DNA of 64,000 nt, from contig NZ_BCYU01000001.1 of the NCBI RefSeq assembly GCF_001598355.1, positions 46,817-110,816 of the forward strand, given 5' to 3'. The stretch is from Sphingomonas asaccharolytica NBRC 15499. GTDB taxonomy: Bacteria; Pseudomonadota; Alphaproteobacteria; Sphingomonadales; Sphingomonadaceae. A program made the translations under genes and the position numbers. This document shows, piece after piece, positions 1 through 8,916 of this stretch. The notes under the pieces were generated by a model, which was given only the letters and a program-made list of their open reading frames with translations, made no database searches and was not told the DNA's origin. Position 1 is the first letter of the stretch. Every line of letters begins with the position of its first letter.

Positions 1-2174
1 TTCGCCTGCCATTTCGGCGTGCCCGGGAATGACGCACCCTTGACGTCGATCGTCGTCCCGTTCGGGTCATTGGTCATGAAGCTGCGGTCGATCCGTGTAT
101 CGACATAGGTCACGCCGGCATTGAGTCTCAGGCCATCGATGGGCCGCCAGTTCAGGCTGAGCTCCCCGCCCCGCACGGAGGAGCGCGGGATCTGCACCAG
201 GCTCGGCAGATTGCCGAATGCGGTGCCGACATAGCCGGCGATCTGCTTGTCGTTATATTTGTAGTAGAAGCCGGCACCGTCGAGCTGCAGCCGCCGATCG
301 AAGGCGGCAATCTTGAAGCCGGCCTCGAACGCGAGCACCGATTCCTGCGTCACCGGATCGAACTGGGTCGGGAACAGTCCCGGCACCGTGGGGAAACTAC
401 CTGCTTTATAGCCTTTGGTCACATTGGCGTAGAGCAGCGTGTCGCGATCCGGCTTCCAGTTCAGCCCGGCGCGCCACGAAAAATTGTCTTCCGACAACCG
501 CTTCGCGACGATCGGGACCGGGACATTGGGCGTTCCATAGCCGACCTCGCCCAGCGTCGCGCAGGCACCCGGCTGGAGCGCCACCACAGGGGCGGCAAAA
601 CCGCGCAGCAGGTTGGAAACGAAGCTGAAGACCGTCGAGATGTCGCCATTGCCGCTATCGTAGAGGCAACCGCGGAACCGATTGGTCTGATCATTGTAGC
701 GGCCCGACAATTGCAGGGTCAGGCCATGGACGAATTCATAGTCGATGCTGCCGAACCCGGCCTTCGACTCGATCTTCTGCGCGTTGCCGATGGCGAATTC
801 GCTGTACCGGAGCGGTCCAAACCCGCTGTTGCTGGCCAGGATATTGCCGATTTCCCGGTCGTCGGTCGTGTCATTGCTGTAATTGCCGCCGATCATCCAG
901 CGAAGCGGCCCCTTCGCGCTCGCAATGCGCAGTTCCTGCGAGAAGCTCTTGATCCGCGCATCGATCGTCAGCCGCAAATTTGTCTCGGGAACGCCGTCGG
1001 TGTCGACGGGCGCCCATTGCTTGAGGTGCGAATAGGCGCTGATCGACGTCAGCGTGATCGAATCCGACAGATCGATGTCGCCGCGCAGCGAGAATTGATA
1101 GAAATGGTCGTTGCGCCTGAGGCTGACGCCAGGGTCCCAATCAGCAATCCGGCTCTTGTCCGGCGCCGGTGCGATGGCAAGCAAGGCCGCCTCGAGATCG
1201 GTATAGCCCCCGGCCGACGCCGGAATCTGCGGATCGTAGCGCATGAACTGTCCGGCTTGCGTCTCGCTCTTGTCGATCCATCCGTTGGCGATCAGTTCGA
1301 GCCGCAGACCGCTCGTGCTCCAGTCCAGGATCGCGCGGCCGGTCGTGAAATCGCGCCGTCCGAGCCGGTCCGACGGCCGGCTCTGGCTGACCTGCCATCC
1401 GTCGGCATATTCATGGCGAACCGCGATGCGTCCCTTCAGATCTCCGGAGATCGGGCCGCTGACGAACCCTTGCGCATCGACCTCATTGAAACGGCCATAG
1501 GTAAAGTCAAAGCCCGACGTCAGAGCGTCGGTCGGCTTGGCGGGAATATAGTTGATCGCCCCGCCCGTGGAATTCTGCCCGAACAGCGTGCCTTGCGGCC
1601 CCTTCAATATCTCAACGCGCTCGACGTCGAACGACGCGCCCTCGGTCATCGCCAGATAGGGGATCGGCACCTGGTCGCTGTACACGCTGACCGTCGGCGC
1701 GACGGCCACCGCGACGTCATAGAATCCGATGCCCCGGATCGTGAGGACCGGCGATCCGTACGTGCTGGGTCTGAAGGTCAGTCCTGGCGCGATCTTTTCA
1801 AGATCGGCCGGGCGCGTGATGCCGGCGTTGGCGAGCTGGTCGCCCGATGCCGCGGTGATCGAGAGCGGCACGTCGCTCAATCGCTCGGACCGTTTCTGCG
1901 CGGTGACGATGATATCGTCGGGCGCGGAATCGTTCTTGCCGGTGTCGGCCGGCCGCGCGGCCGACGCCACTTGGTCGGTACAAGACAAGCGGCCGTCCCC
2001 GGCCGTTGGGCCTGGCGCTGCCATGGATGGCGCGGGCTCCTTGGGAACACATCCCGGCGCGGTGTCCGTCGTTCCGCCTTGCCTCGTGGACGAGAGCGCT
2101 TGCTGAACGGCCCAAGCGGGTGTCGACAGGCCAAGCGCGGTCGTGCCCAACAGGATCACAAGATACTGTTTCAT
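1..2174 (-). CDS. TonB-dependent outer-membrane receptor (3' end outside window)
   Basis: This is an outer-membrane active transporter, read leftward, and its C-terminal barrel strands lie beyond base 1 (about 724 codons are visible). It begins MKQYLVILLGTTALG, a signal peptide ending near AWA. A TonB box-like DDIIVTAQKRSERL follows, then a plug domain with VEILKGPQGTLFGQNSTGGA, a sphingomonad receptor signature. A GGGAGGG ribosome site sits just before the ATG. It is the last visible gene of the leftward operon starting at 6919, 32 bp behind the Rieske oxygenase gene, so it probably imports the aromatic or ester substrate of that pathway. The ligand cannot be told from sequence. Long open frames on the opposite strand here are high-GC shadows. 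Confidence 0.93.
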   Translation of the reverse strand, partial: MKQYLVILLGTTALGLSTPAWAVQQALSSTRQGGTTDTAPGCVPKEPAPSMAAPGPTAGDGRLSCTDQVASAARPADTGKNDSAPDDIIVTAQKRSERLSDVPLSITAASGDQLANAGITRPADLEKIAPGLTFRPSTYGSPVLTIRGIGFYDVAVAVAPTVSVYSDQVPIPYLAMTEGASFDVERVEILKGPQGTLFGQNSTGGAINYIPAKPTDALTSGFDFTYGRFNEVDAQGFVSGPISGDLKGRIAVRHEYADGWQVSQSRPSDRLGRRDFTTGRAILDWSTSGLRLELIANGWIDKSETQAGQFMRYDPQIPASAGGYTDLEAALLAIAPAPDKSRIADWDPGVSLRRNDHFYQFSLRGDIDLSDSITLTSISAYSHLKQWAPVDTDGVPETNLRLTIDARIKSFSQELRIASAKGPLRWMIGGNYSNDTTDDREIGNILASNSGFGPLRYSEFAIGNAQKIESKAGFGSIDYEFVHGLTLQLSGRYNDQTNRFRGCLYDSGNGDISTVFSFVSNLLRGFAAPVVALQPGACATLGEVGYGTPNVPVPIVAKRLSEDNFSWRAGLNWKPDRDTLLYANVTKGYKAGSFPTVPGLFPTQFDPVTQESVLAFEAGFKIAAFDRRLQLDGAGFYYKYNDKQIAGYVGTAFGNLPSLVQIPRSSVRGGELSLNWRPIDGLRLNAGVTYVDTRIDRSFMTNDPNGTTIDVKGASFPGTPKWQA

Positions 2175-2206
2175 TCATCCCTCCCAATTATATATTCTTG
2201 TTTTTG

Positions 2207-3250
2207 TTAGCTTATTTCTCTCTTCGTCAGCGGCTTCTCGATGGCCCGCTTGGCCTGCAGCACAGCGGCGACCACGCGGCGGGCCCGGACGGCGCCTTCG
2301 TCAAAGGGCAGTAAAAGGGGCTTCATCTCGTCGAACGTGCGAGCGCCCATCTGCGTCTGGACGGCTTCGAGCATCGGCAGATCCTCATGAAGGAACGCCT
2401 GCTCGGTGGCGCTGGTGATGAGGTCGTCCAGCTGAGGATTCTCCTGCCCGAAATCGCGGGTCATCGCCCAGAAATAGTGGGTCCTGGTAGCCGTTTCGGG
2501 CGTCAATATGTCGAGCCCGAGGGTGGATATGCCGTCGCTGCGCGGATGCCCGGCCGGCGTGACGCCGACATCGAGCAGCATGTTACCCGGCGGATCCCAG
2601 CGCATGTCGAGCCAGTGGTCGACATTCTTGCCATAGTTTCCGAACAAGGCGTCCCATACCGGCGGCGCGGGCGCGTCGGGGCACCAACGATCGGAAAAGA
2701 TCGTCGTACCGTGCTGCTGGACCCGATGCTTGCCGGTGGCGATGGCGTCGCTGCCGATCCCGTTCTTGTGCAGGAAGGCGACATGCGACAGATCCATCAG
2801 ATTGTCGGTGATCAGTTCGTAATGCGCGTCGACCGTGAAGACGCCGCCGACGGTGCGCAGGCCGTCATCGACCAAGCAGGAAAAATCGGGAATGAGGTCG
2901 GCGTCCGCCTGGTCGGGATCGCCGAACCACAGCCAGATCAGCGAATAGCGCTCGATGACCGGAAAGGACCGGACCCGTGCCGCTTTCGGCGCATGTCCAT
3001 GCGGGCTATGGACGCACTGCCCCTCGCTCGAGAAGACGAGCCCGTGATAGGGGCACTGGATCCGATCGCCCTCGACGGTCCCGAGGTGAAGCGGCGCGAA
3101 GCGATGCGGGCATTGGTCGTGGAGCGCGGCGATCGCGCCATCGCCCTTGCGGTACAGCACGACGGGAATGTCGCACAAACGCCGCGCGAAGGGCTGGTCG
3201 GCGACTTCACGCGCCCAGGCAGCGACATACCATGCCTGATCAATGAACAT
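2207..3250 (-). CDS. Rieske [2Fe-2S] aromatic oxygenase / O-demethylase-type alpha subunit
   Basis: This is a 347-residue single-component-type Rieske non-heme iron oxygenase of the VanA/phthalate class. The N-terminal Rieske domain has CPHR at residues 47-50 and CPYHG at 66-70 (C-x-H, then 16 residues, then C-x2-H). The catalytic domain has the mononuclear iron motif DLSHVAFLH at 153-161. I start it at MFIDQAWYVAAW, where the ATG overlaps the end of the upstream FAH gene by 11 bp; a longer open frame to 3313 lacks family similarity in its extra N-terminus. No reductase or ferredoxin partner is present nearby, so electrons must come from elsewhere. Probable role: hydroxylation or demethylation of an aromatic intermediate. 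Confidence 0.9.
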   Translation of the reverse strand: MFIDQAWYVAAWAREVADQPFARRLCDIPVVLYRKGDGAIAALHDQCPHRFAPLHLGTVEGDRIQCPYHGLVFSSEGQCVHSPHGHAPKAARVRSFPVIERYSLIWLWFGDPDQADADLIPDFSCLVDDGLRTVGGVFTVDAHYELITDNLMDLSHVAFLHKNGIGSDAIATGKHRVQQHGTTIFSDRWCPDAPAPPVWDALFGNYGKNVDHWLDMRWDPPGNMLLDVGVTPAGHPRSDGISTLGLDILTPETATRTHYFWAMTRDFGQENPQLDDLITSATEQAFLHEDLPMLEAVQTQMGARTFDEMKPLLLPFDEGAVRARRVVAAVLQAKRAIEKPLTKREIS

Positions 3251-4229
3251 GGGCGGTGTCCTCCACGATCGTGCTCCGCTGGCCGCCAAGACGAAGGCCT
3301 CGCCGCGCGTCACGCAGGGTCAGCGAGAGGGTTTCGCCGGGTTGCAGAAAGGCCGGCGCGCCAAGTGCCATGCGGATCTCGTCACGGCGACGGATGTCGT
3401 CGACCAGATGTGCGCTCAATATCCCGATCACTTCTGGCGTCCCGCGGGCAATGACGCCGCCCGGCGTTCCGGTGAGAAGCAGGTCGCCGCGCTTAAGGTC
3501 CTGAAGTCCCGCGATCTCGGTCAGCGCTTCTTCGGGCGGATAGATGAAGCTTGCGCTGCTCGCCGCCTGGCGCAACTCGCCTTCCCGGCTCAACGCCAGA
3601 TCGAGCTGACCGATCGTCTCGGCGACATCGCCTTGATCGAGATAATAGAAGACCGGGCCGGTCGGACAGAAGGTGCGGTAGCTCTTGCCGCGATACCATT
3701 GCAGGAACGACGCGCCGAACATCGTATCCCGCGCCGACACGTCGTTGCACAGCACGACGCCGGCGACGAACGATCCGATGTTCGAGCGATCGACCACGGC
3801 GCCCGACCCCAGCGATCTACGCAGGACAATCCCGATCTCCGCCTCATAGTCGAGCAGCTCGACACCGGCTGGCCGCACGATATCGGCATAGGGACCGCAC
3901 AGCGAACTGCTCGCCTTGGCGAACAGCAGATTGGCCCTGCGCTGATGATGTCCCGCCTCGGCCGCGTGATCGCGGTAGTTCAATCCCTGGCAGATGAGTG
4001 TCGCATCCGCCGTCACCGGGCTGAGGATCGCGCGCGCCGGCACGGCCACCGGGCCCGAGGGCAGCGCCCGCCCCGCATCGAGCTCGGCGACAAGATCGCC
4101 GAGGGTGGTGACCTCGGTCGCAAGGTCCTGCGCCTCGACCAGATCGTCAGGATGGATCGGCGCGGCGCCGGTGACGACGGCCCATCGCGCTCCTTGTCCG
4201 ACATCGTATCCAATGATCATCGAGGCCAT
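3240..4229 (-). CDS. fumarylacetoacetate hydrolase-family protein
   Basis: This 329-residue protein belongs to the FAH superfamily, whose members hydrolyse C-C bonds of acylpyruvates or hydrate and decarboxylate meta-cleavage products. Family features seen are CQGLNYRDHAAEAG near residue 90, DYEAEIGIVLRR (acidic metal ligands), VLCNDVSARD and the C-terminal LTGTPGGV loop. GGAGAG precedes the ATG. It lies between the extradiol dioxygenase and the Rieske gene, with 21 bp to the former and an 11-bp overlap with the latter. This position fits processing of the ring-cleavage product. The exact substrate is not visible. Confidence 0.9.
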   Translation of the reverse strand: MASMIIGYDVGQGARWAVVTGAAPIHPDDLVEAQDLATEVTTLGDLVAELDAGRALPSGPVAVPARAILSPVTADATLICQGLNYRDHAAEAGHHQRRANLLFAKASSSLCGPYADIVRPAGVELLDYEAEIGIVLRRSLGSGAVVDRSNIGSFVAGVVLCNDVSARDTMFGASFLQWYRGKSYRTFCPTGPVFYYLDQGDVAETIGQLDLALSREGELRQAASSASFIYPPEEALTEIAGLQDLKRGDLLLTGTPGGVIARGTPEVIGILSAHLVDDIRRRDEIRMALGAPAFLQPGETLSLTLRDARRGLRLGGQRSTIVEDTAHVH

Positions 4230-4250
4230 TTTTCTCTCCGGTATCTTTTG

Positions 4251-5297
4251 TCAGCGCAGCCACGGCCGGGGCGGTGTTGCCAGCGCGTCGAACATCGCAT
4301 GGACAGCGGCGGGTGCGTCGGCCGGCGGCGGCCCCGGCGGCCGCATCGAATCCGGCAAGTCGTCGCCCCAGGCCCAAAGCCCGCCGCGCGTCAGCGGGTG
4401 GACACCGGTCGGGTAATCGGACGTCATCACGTCCCCGTCGGCATAATGCTCCCACTCGTCGCCGGCGCCGTCTTTCCAATAATCGAAGATCTGACTGCCA
4501 AGGACGTGCCGGCCGATCCCCCAATGATGGCTCCAGCCCTGCGCCCGGAGATGCTGTTGTCCTTGCCCGACGGCGTCGAGATCGATGGTTTCGGTCGAGA
4601 CATGGAGCATCCGCGCTTCCGGCCCGGCCAGCAAAGCGAGGCTATGGTGATCGGCGGGCTGATCGCCGCGGTCGAGCCGGAAGAAACCCAACACCGGTAT
4701 GCCATCGGCAATCGTGGCCACATCCGATGCCAGGAAGCCGAACCGCTGGCGGTACCACTCCATCATGTCGGGAAAGGCCTGCGTCTGGAGCACGACATGG
4801 CCGATCCTGAAGACCGGCGCGGGCGCCGGATCCGACCGGACCGGCCGGTTGATCCGCGGCGTGGCGTTCGGCAGGTTGACGTCGCTGAGCGCGCTGCGTG
4901 CGGGAAGCGCCGGCAGCGGCTCTGCACCCCACAGGAAATCGACCCTGTTGCCGTCCGGATCGACAAGACGCACCCGCTCGCCGCCGCCCGGCCCGTCCAC
5001 CGGCGCGACGTCGCGGCTTTCGAACCGCGCCAGCTTGTGGAGATCGTCGCGGCTGTGTGCGTTGAGGGCGAAGCCTACAAACGCATCACGCTCGGCCGCG
5101 ATCACTTCAACGCAGTAGCTGTCGCGTCCATAGCCCCGAAAATACTGCCGGCCGCGGCTGGCCGGGGCCAGCGGGATGAAGCCGAAGTCAGCGAGAAAGC
5201 GCGCCATGCCGTCCGGATCGCGGCGCTGGTAGCTGACATGCGCTAGGGCATCGGCACGGACGATCGGATTGATGGGCGGATCGACGGGCGGGATCAT
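4251..5297 (-). CDS. type I extradiol ring-cleavage dioxygenase (VOC superfamily)
   Basis: This 348-residue two-module vicinal-oxygen-chelate protein resembles 2,3-dihydroxybiphenyl and catechol 2,3-dioxygenases. The N-terminal module (about 15-125) has lost the ligands. The C-terminal module carries the expected iron ligands: H167 in IGHVVLQ, H264 in HHWGIGRHVLGSQ and E283 in GDEWEHYADGD. The protein is some 50 residues longer than BphC, mostly at the C-terminus. ATGA coupling links it to the upstream monooxygenase gene, and GAGGAG precedes the start. Likely it opens the catechol made by that hydroxylase. Some VOC proteins of this length act on non-catecholic substrates, so the exact reaction is inferred. 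Confidence 0.85.
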   Translation of the reverse strand: MIPPVDPPINPIVRADALAHVSYQRRDPDGMARFLADFGFIPLAPASRGRQYFRGYGRDSYCVEVIAAERDAFVGFALNAHSRDDLHKLARFESRDVAPVDGPGGGERVRLVDPDGNRVDFLWGAEPLPALPARSALSDVNLPNATPRINRPVRSDPAPAPVFRIGHVVLQTQAFPDMMEWYRQRFGFLASDVATIADGIPVLGFFRLDRGDQPADHHSLALLAGPEARMLHVSTETIDLDAVGQGQQHLRAQGWSHHWGIGRHVLGSQIFDYWKDGAGDEWEHYADGDVMTSDYPTGVHPLTRGGLWAWGDDLPDSMRPPGPPPADAPAAVHAMFDALATPPRPWLR

Positions 5298-6919
5298 TGC
5301 GCTGCTCCTCTGATGCGATCGATCACCGCCAGCGGGTCGTCGGGCATGGCGTTACCGCGCCAGGCGACGTGCTGGTCGGGACGGACGAGGACGAAGTCGC
5401 GCTCGTAGATCGCGCGGGCATGGTCGTCGCGAATATCGAGCAGCTTGATGGGCACGCCGCGCTGCGCTGCCGCGGACAACAAAGCGTCGGCAGCCTCGTC
5501 CGTAAAACGAACGAGCGTGAACCACGGTCCAAAATGATCGAACAGCGCGCTTCCGTCCGCCAGGAACAGGTGCGGCGCACGCGCACCTGGCCAGGTGCTC
5601 GGCACATAGGCACGCGGCGTCCATTCAGGTTCGTCGGCTTCGGTGCAGACGATCGGCGAATGGCGGTAGCGATAGCCGAGCTCGACGCCGCGCGCCTCGT
5701 TTTCCAGATTGCCGAGCGAGGTGATCAGCTCGCCATATCTCGTTCGGGCGGCGTCCCCGTCCGGCGTCGCTTCATGGATCACCGGATCATAGGCATTGGC
5801 GATTTCGAAGCGTACCTGCATATGGCCGCCCGACGCTTCGACGACGCCGGCACCCACCGGCCGGCGCTCGGCTTCGATGCTCGACAACAGCGCCGGGCCG
5901 CCCCACCCTGCGAGGACCGCGGCAAATTTCCAGGCGAGATCGACGGCATCAGCGATGCCGGTATTCATCCCATAGCCGCCGGTCGGGATGACCTGGTGCA
6001 CCGCGTCTCCGGCCAGCCAGACTCGCCCCCGACCATATCCCGTCGCGAGTACCAGGTGCGGCGACCAGGGATTGGCCTGAATCACTTCGAGCGGGAACTC
6101 GCGGCCCAGCGCGTCGAAGACGAGCTGCTCGGGCACCACCTCTTCTGCGGCGGCGCCCTCGGGCAGGATGCAGTGCAACGTCCATATCTCGCTGTCGTCT
6201 TGCGCAATCAGCGTGGCGCCGCTCGGCGATTGATAGTGCCAGGCGATGCCGAAGCGCTGAAGCAGGTCGCGCGCCTCGGACCTGAAATGCACCATGTAGA
6301 AGGGCGCCACATTATGTATCCCCTCCCAGCGAAAGCCGAGCGCCTCGCGCACCAGGCTGCCGCCGCCGTCGCAGCCCGCCAGCAAGGCGCAGCGCTTGGT
6401 TTCGCGCCGGCCGGTCGCGACCTCGCGCAAGCTGACCTCGACACCCTCGCCATCATCCGCGAAACTCTCGAACGCCCAGCCAAATCGGACGTCGACCAGC
6501 GGGGATTGTTCGAGAAATGCACGTAGCGTCGGCTCGAAAACGACCTGGCTCAGCCGCATATAGGGTTCGAGCGGTTGCGAGCCGTCATTGGTCTCGCGGA
6601 TTTGATCGCGCCAACTGTCGACGTCAGGATAGGGGAAACGCGCTAGTTCCCATTCGTTGAGCCGCGTTACCCAGACCACGTCCATCGGGCTGCTGCGCGG
6701 AACGGCAGCATCGCGGATCGCCTCCGCCAGGCCCATGCGGCGAAACAGCTCCATGCTCCGGCCATTAGTGACATCCATCTTGGGATGGCGCGTCGTTGTC
6801 GGGTTCCGCTCGACGAGCAGCACGCGAATACCGCGCGACTGAAGCTCGTATGCGGTCGCGAGACCAACGGGTCCCCCACCTGCAACAATGACAGGAATAT
6901 CCAACAATGCCCTCTCCAT
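5294..6919 (-). CDS. FAD-dependent aromatic monooxygenase (MhpA / phenol-hydroxylase-like)
   Basis: This 541-residue group A flavoprotein hydroxylase uses NAD(P)H and O2 to hydroxylate an aromatic ring. Visible motifs are the Rossmann GGGPVGLATAYELQSRG at about 14-30, the DG motif LLAGCDGGGSLVREALG and the GD motif VWLAGDAVHQVIPTGGYGMN followed by GIADAVDLAWKFAA. The C-terminal thioredoxin-like domain is of the length seen in 3-(3-hydroxyphenyl)propionate hydroxylases. It is the first gene of a five-gene leftward operon, with a palindromic operator 61-85 bp upstream of the ATG. No strong ribosome site precedes the start. Confidence 0.9.
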   Translation of the reverse strand: MERALLDIPVIVAGGGPVGLATAYELQSRGIRVLLVERNPTTTRHPKMDVTNGRSMELFRRMGLAEAIRDAAVPRSSPMDVVWVTRLNEWELARFPYPDVDSWRDQIRETNDGSQPLEPYMRLSQVVFEPTLRAFLEQSPLVDVRFGWAFESFADDGEGVEVSLREVATGRRETKRCALLAGCDGGGSLVREALGFRWEGIHNVAPFYMVHFRSEARDLLQRFGIAWHYQSPSGATLIAQDDSEIWTLHCILPEGAAAEEVVPEQLVFDALGREFPLEVIQANPWSPHLVLATGYGRGRVWLAGDAVHQVIPTGGYGMNTGIADAVDLAWKFAAVLAGWGGPALLSSIEAERRPVGAGVVEASGGHMQVRFEIANAYDPVIHEATPDGDAARTRYGELITSLGNLENEARGVELGYRYRHSPIVCTEADEPEWTPRAYVPSTWPGARAPHLFLADGSALFDHFGPWFTLVRFTDEAADALLSAAAQRGVPIKLLDIRDDHARAIYERDFVLVRPDQHVAWRGNAMPDDPLAVIDRIRGAAQ

Positions 6920-6979
6920 CCCCGGCCGTTCGCCGATGTTGGAGCGAGAGCTAACACAGCCTCCGCAAGAGAGTCCATT

Positions 6980-7004
6980 AAAATTACACGATCGTGGTGT
7001 TTTA
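6980..7004. promoter_or_regulatory. putative TetR operator 1 (monooxygenase operon)
   Basis: A 25-bp imperfect palindrome has the perfect core CACGATCGTG flanked by AAAA and TTTT. It overlaps the last codon of the tetR gene and lies 61 bp before the monooxygenase ATG. The same pattern recurs at 9944-9968 and 11662-11685. Its position and its adjacency to a TetR gene suggest it is that repressor's site. Confidence 0.75.
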
Positions 7005-7676
7005 TTGAAAGACGGCGCGTTCGACCAGCTCCCAATAGCGTTCGACAGCCGCCTCGTCGGTCAGAGAAAACCCTATGGTTTGAGACATTTCGCCGCTCAA
7101 CGACGATAGAACGGAGGTCATTCCGATCAGCATATAATAGACCAGATCGGGGTCAGCGGCGATCAACTCGCCATCTTTCTGCGCCGCCCGGATCTGCGGC
7201 ATGATGCGCTCGCGAGTCTTGCGCAGGATATTCTCGATGAGCCACGGGAGTCGCGGACTGGCGCCCTGATTCTCGCGAAGCATGAAATGATGGAACGCGG
7301 TGTGGTCGACCGTGAAGCGGAGGAAGCTGCGGAACTCGGTGCGCACCCGGTCGGACGCGCTCATCGTCGAGTCCGGCGGAATGGCTTCGTCCCATTGCGC
7401 CTCGATCTGTTCGAAGGCGTATTCGGCGCACGCCTTCCACAGCGCGTCCTTGGTTCGAAAATGATAGGTGATCAGCGTGTAGTCGAGCGCGGCTCGCTCG
7501 CCGATGCGGCGGACGCTTGCACCGTCGAAACCGCGCTCGGCAAATTCGATCAACGCTGCGTCCAATATCGCCTTCCGGGTTTCGACCGCCCGCAGTTGCT
7601 CGCGCCGGTTGGTCTTGCGGCGTTGACTGGGCTGGGGCGGGGAATTGTCTTTCTGTTCCGCTGGCGTAGACGTCAT
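7002..7676 (-). CDS. TetR-family transcriptional regulator
   Basis: This 224-residue regulator has an N-terminal DNA-binding domain, with KAILDAALIEFAERGFDG and the recognition region VRRIGERAALDYTLITYHF at about 52-72. The C-terminal ligand domain resembles the TetR_C families of catabolic repressors. The start chosen is MTSTPAEQ, preceded by AGGA; the open frame continues upstream without family similarity. It is co-directional with and immediately upstream of the FAD-monooxygenase operon, and divergent from the hydrolase at 7874. Three copies of one palindrome lie before neighbouring transcription units, making it the best candidate regulator of this module. The effector is unknown but may be the aromatic substrate or a CoA-free intermediate. 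Confidence 0.92.
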   Translation of the reverse strand: MTSTPAEQKDNSPPQPSQRRKTNRREQLRAVETRKAILDAALIEFAERGFDGASVRRIGERAALDYTLITYHFRTKDALWKACAEYAFEQIEAQWDEAIPPDSTMSASDRVRTEFRSFLRFTVDHTAFHHFMLRENQGASPRLPWLIENILRKTRERIMPQIRAAQKDGELIAADPDLVYYMLIGMTSVLSSLSGEMSQTIGFSLTDEAAVERYWELVERAVFQ

Positions 7677-7873
7677 GATGTTCCTGTTCCCGGCTGGCGA
7701 AGATGCCGTAACGCCTATCGACCCTAGTGTGAATGGCGCGGCCCGCAGACGCGCTGCAACACGGCGCCAGGACGTTCCGCCAGGTCGCGACATGCCATCG
7801 TGGGGGTAAAACACTGCCTTGGAATAGTTGCCCCGAGGCGGCCGCACCGCACAAAACGGGCCTGCCGGAGGAG

Positions 7874-8818
7874 ATGAGCTTGCCCGATCGCCTTTTGAAC
7901 AAATTCCCGTTCGCCTTCGTGGCGGCTGCTTTGTTGGCGGTCTCCACACCCGCTCGGGCACAGGAGCTGCCCTATCCCGCCGACTTTCGCACCAGGAACA
8001 TCGAAGCGCATGGCGTGACGATCCATGTGCGCATTGGCGGCAGCGGACCCGCGGTTGTCCTGATCCACGGCTTTGGCGAAAGTGGTGATATGTGGGCTCC
8101 ACTGGCTGCAAGCTTGGTCCGAAATCATACCGTCATCGTCCCTGATCTTCGTGGCATGGGTCGATCGTCGAAGCCGGCGGGCGGCTTCTCCAAGATGAGC
8201 CAGGCCACCGACATCGCGGAGTTGCTGGACGCGCTGAAGATCGCGCAATCCGACGTCGTCGCGCATGATATCGGCAACATGGTCGCTTTTGCCTTTGCGG
8301 AAAAATATCCGACCCGGGTAACCAAGCTCATCGTGATTGATGCGCCGATCCCGGGTATTGGCCCTTGGGACGAGATCGCGAAGAGCCCGGTGACCTGGCA
8401 TTTCCGTTTTGGCGGCCCCGACATGGAGCGGCTCGTGAAGGGACGCGAGCGCATCTATCTCGATCGCTTCTGGAACGAATTTTCGGCGGACCCAAAGCGC
8501 TTCACGGAACGATCGCGACGCCATTATGCCGCGCTTTATGCGCTCCCCGGCGCAATGCACTCTGTGTTCGAGCAATATCGTGCCTTTGATCAGGATGCGG
8601 ACGATAACCGGGCGTGGCTGGTCGCTCACGGAAAACTGGCGATGCCGGTGCTCGCGTTGGGCGCGGAAAAGGGCCTCGGCATGCAAATGGCGGACATCAT
8701 GCGCGCCGCTGCTTCCGATGTGACCGCCGGGTTGATCACCAACTCCGGTCACTGGGTCATGCAGGAGAACCCCAATGCGACCGTTCGCCTCGTCCAGGCT
8801 TTCATCGATAAGCCCTGA
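7874..8818 (+). CDS. exported alpha/beta hydrolase (epoxide hydrolase / dehalogenase type)
   Basis: This is a 314-residue protein with a signal peptide (FAFVAAALLAVSTPARA), so it is probably periplasmic. The alpha/beta-hydrolase fold shows VVLIHGFGESGDMW (oxyanion region) and VVAHDIGNMVAF, where the nucleophile is Asp, as in epoxide hydrolases and haloalkane dehalogenases, not Ser. The C-terminal SGHWVMQENP supplies the catalytic His. GGAGG lies only 2 nt before the ATG, so the in-frame TTG at 7880 (better spacing) may be the real start. It is transcribed divergently from tetR; the spacer contains only a weak half-site of the shared palindrome near 7797. Confidence 0.87.
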   Translation: MSLPDRLLNKFPFAFVAAALLAVSTPARAQELPYPADFRTRNIEAHGVTIHVRIGGSGPAVVLIHGFGESGDMWAPLAASLVRNHTVIVPDLRGMGRSSKPAGGFSKMSQATDIAELLDALKIAQSDVVAHDIGNMVAFAFAEKYPTRVTKLIVIDAPIPGIGPWDEIAKSPVTWHFRFGGPDMERLVKGRERIYLDRFWNEFSADPKRFTERSRRHYAALYALPGAMHSVFEQYRAFDQDADDNRAWLVAHGKLAMPVLALGAEKGLGMQMADIMRAAASDVTAGLITNSGHWVMQENPNATVRLVQAFIDKP

Positions 8819-8838
8819 GCAGCCGAACGCTCATCATG

Positions 8839-8870
8839 CAACCACCCGGCGCACCGCCGCCGGGCGGTTG
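8839..8870. terminator. bidirectional terminator hairpin
   Basis: CAACC-a-CCCGGCG pairs with CGCCGGG-c-GGTTG around a 6-nt loop (12 paired bases, one internal mismatch). It lies between the converging genes ending at 8818 and 8917. There is no clear T-tract on either side. Confidence 0.65.
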
Positions 8871-8916
8871 CGGGGGCCGCTCCCGTCGTCGTCATCGACA
8901 GGAGCGCGTCGCCCCC

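Noticed and set aside
711..2210. 499-residue open frame opposite the TonB receptor gene
   Set aside because: Antisense shadow of a high-GC coding region: the minus-strand frame has a signal peptide, TonB box, plug motifs and a good ribosome site, while this frame is Arg-rich with no family similarity.
3243..5246. 667-residue plus-strand frame across the FAH and extradiol genes
   Set aside because: It spans two genes with strong family motifs on the other strand, and its composition is that of antisense GC-rich codons.
7790..7815. Possible fourth copy of the TetR palindrome before the hydrolase at 7874
   Set aside because: Only a half-site (ATCGTGG) matches, with about 10 of 14 positions; insufficient next to the three strong copies.
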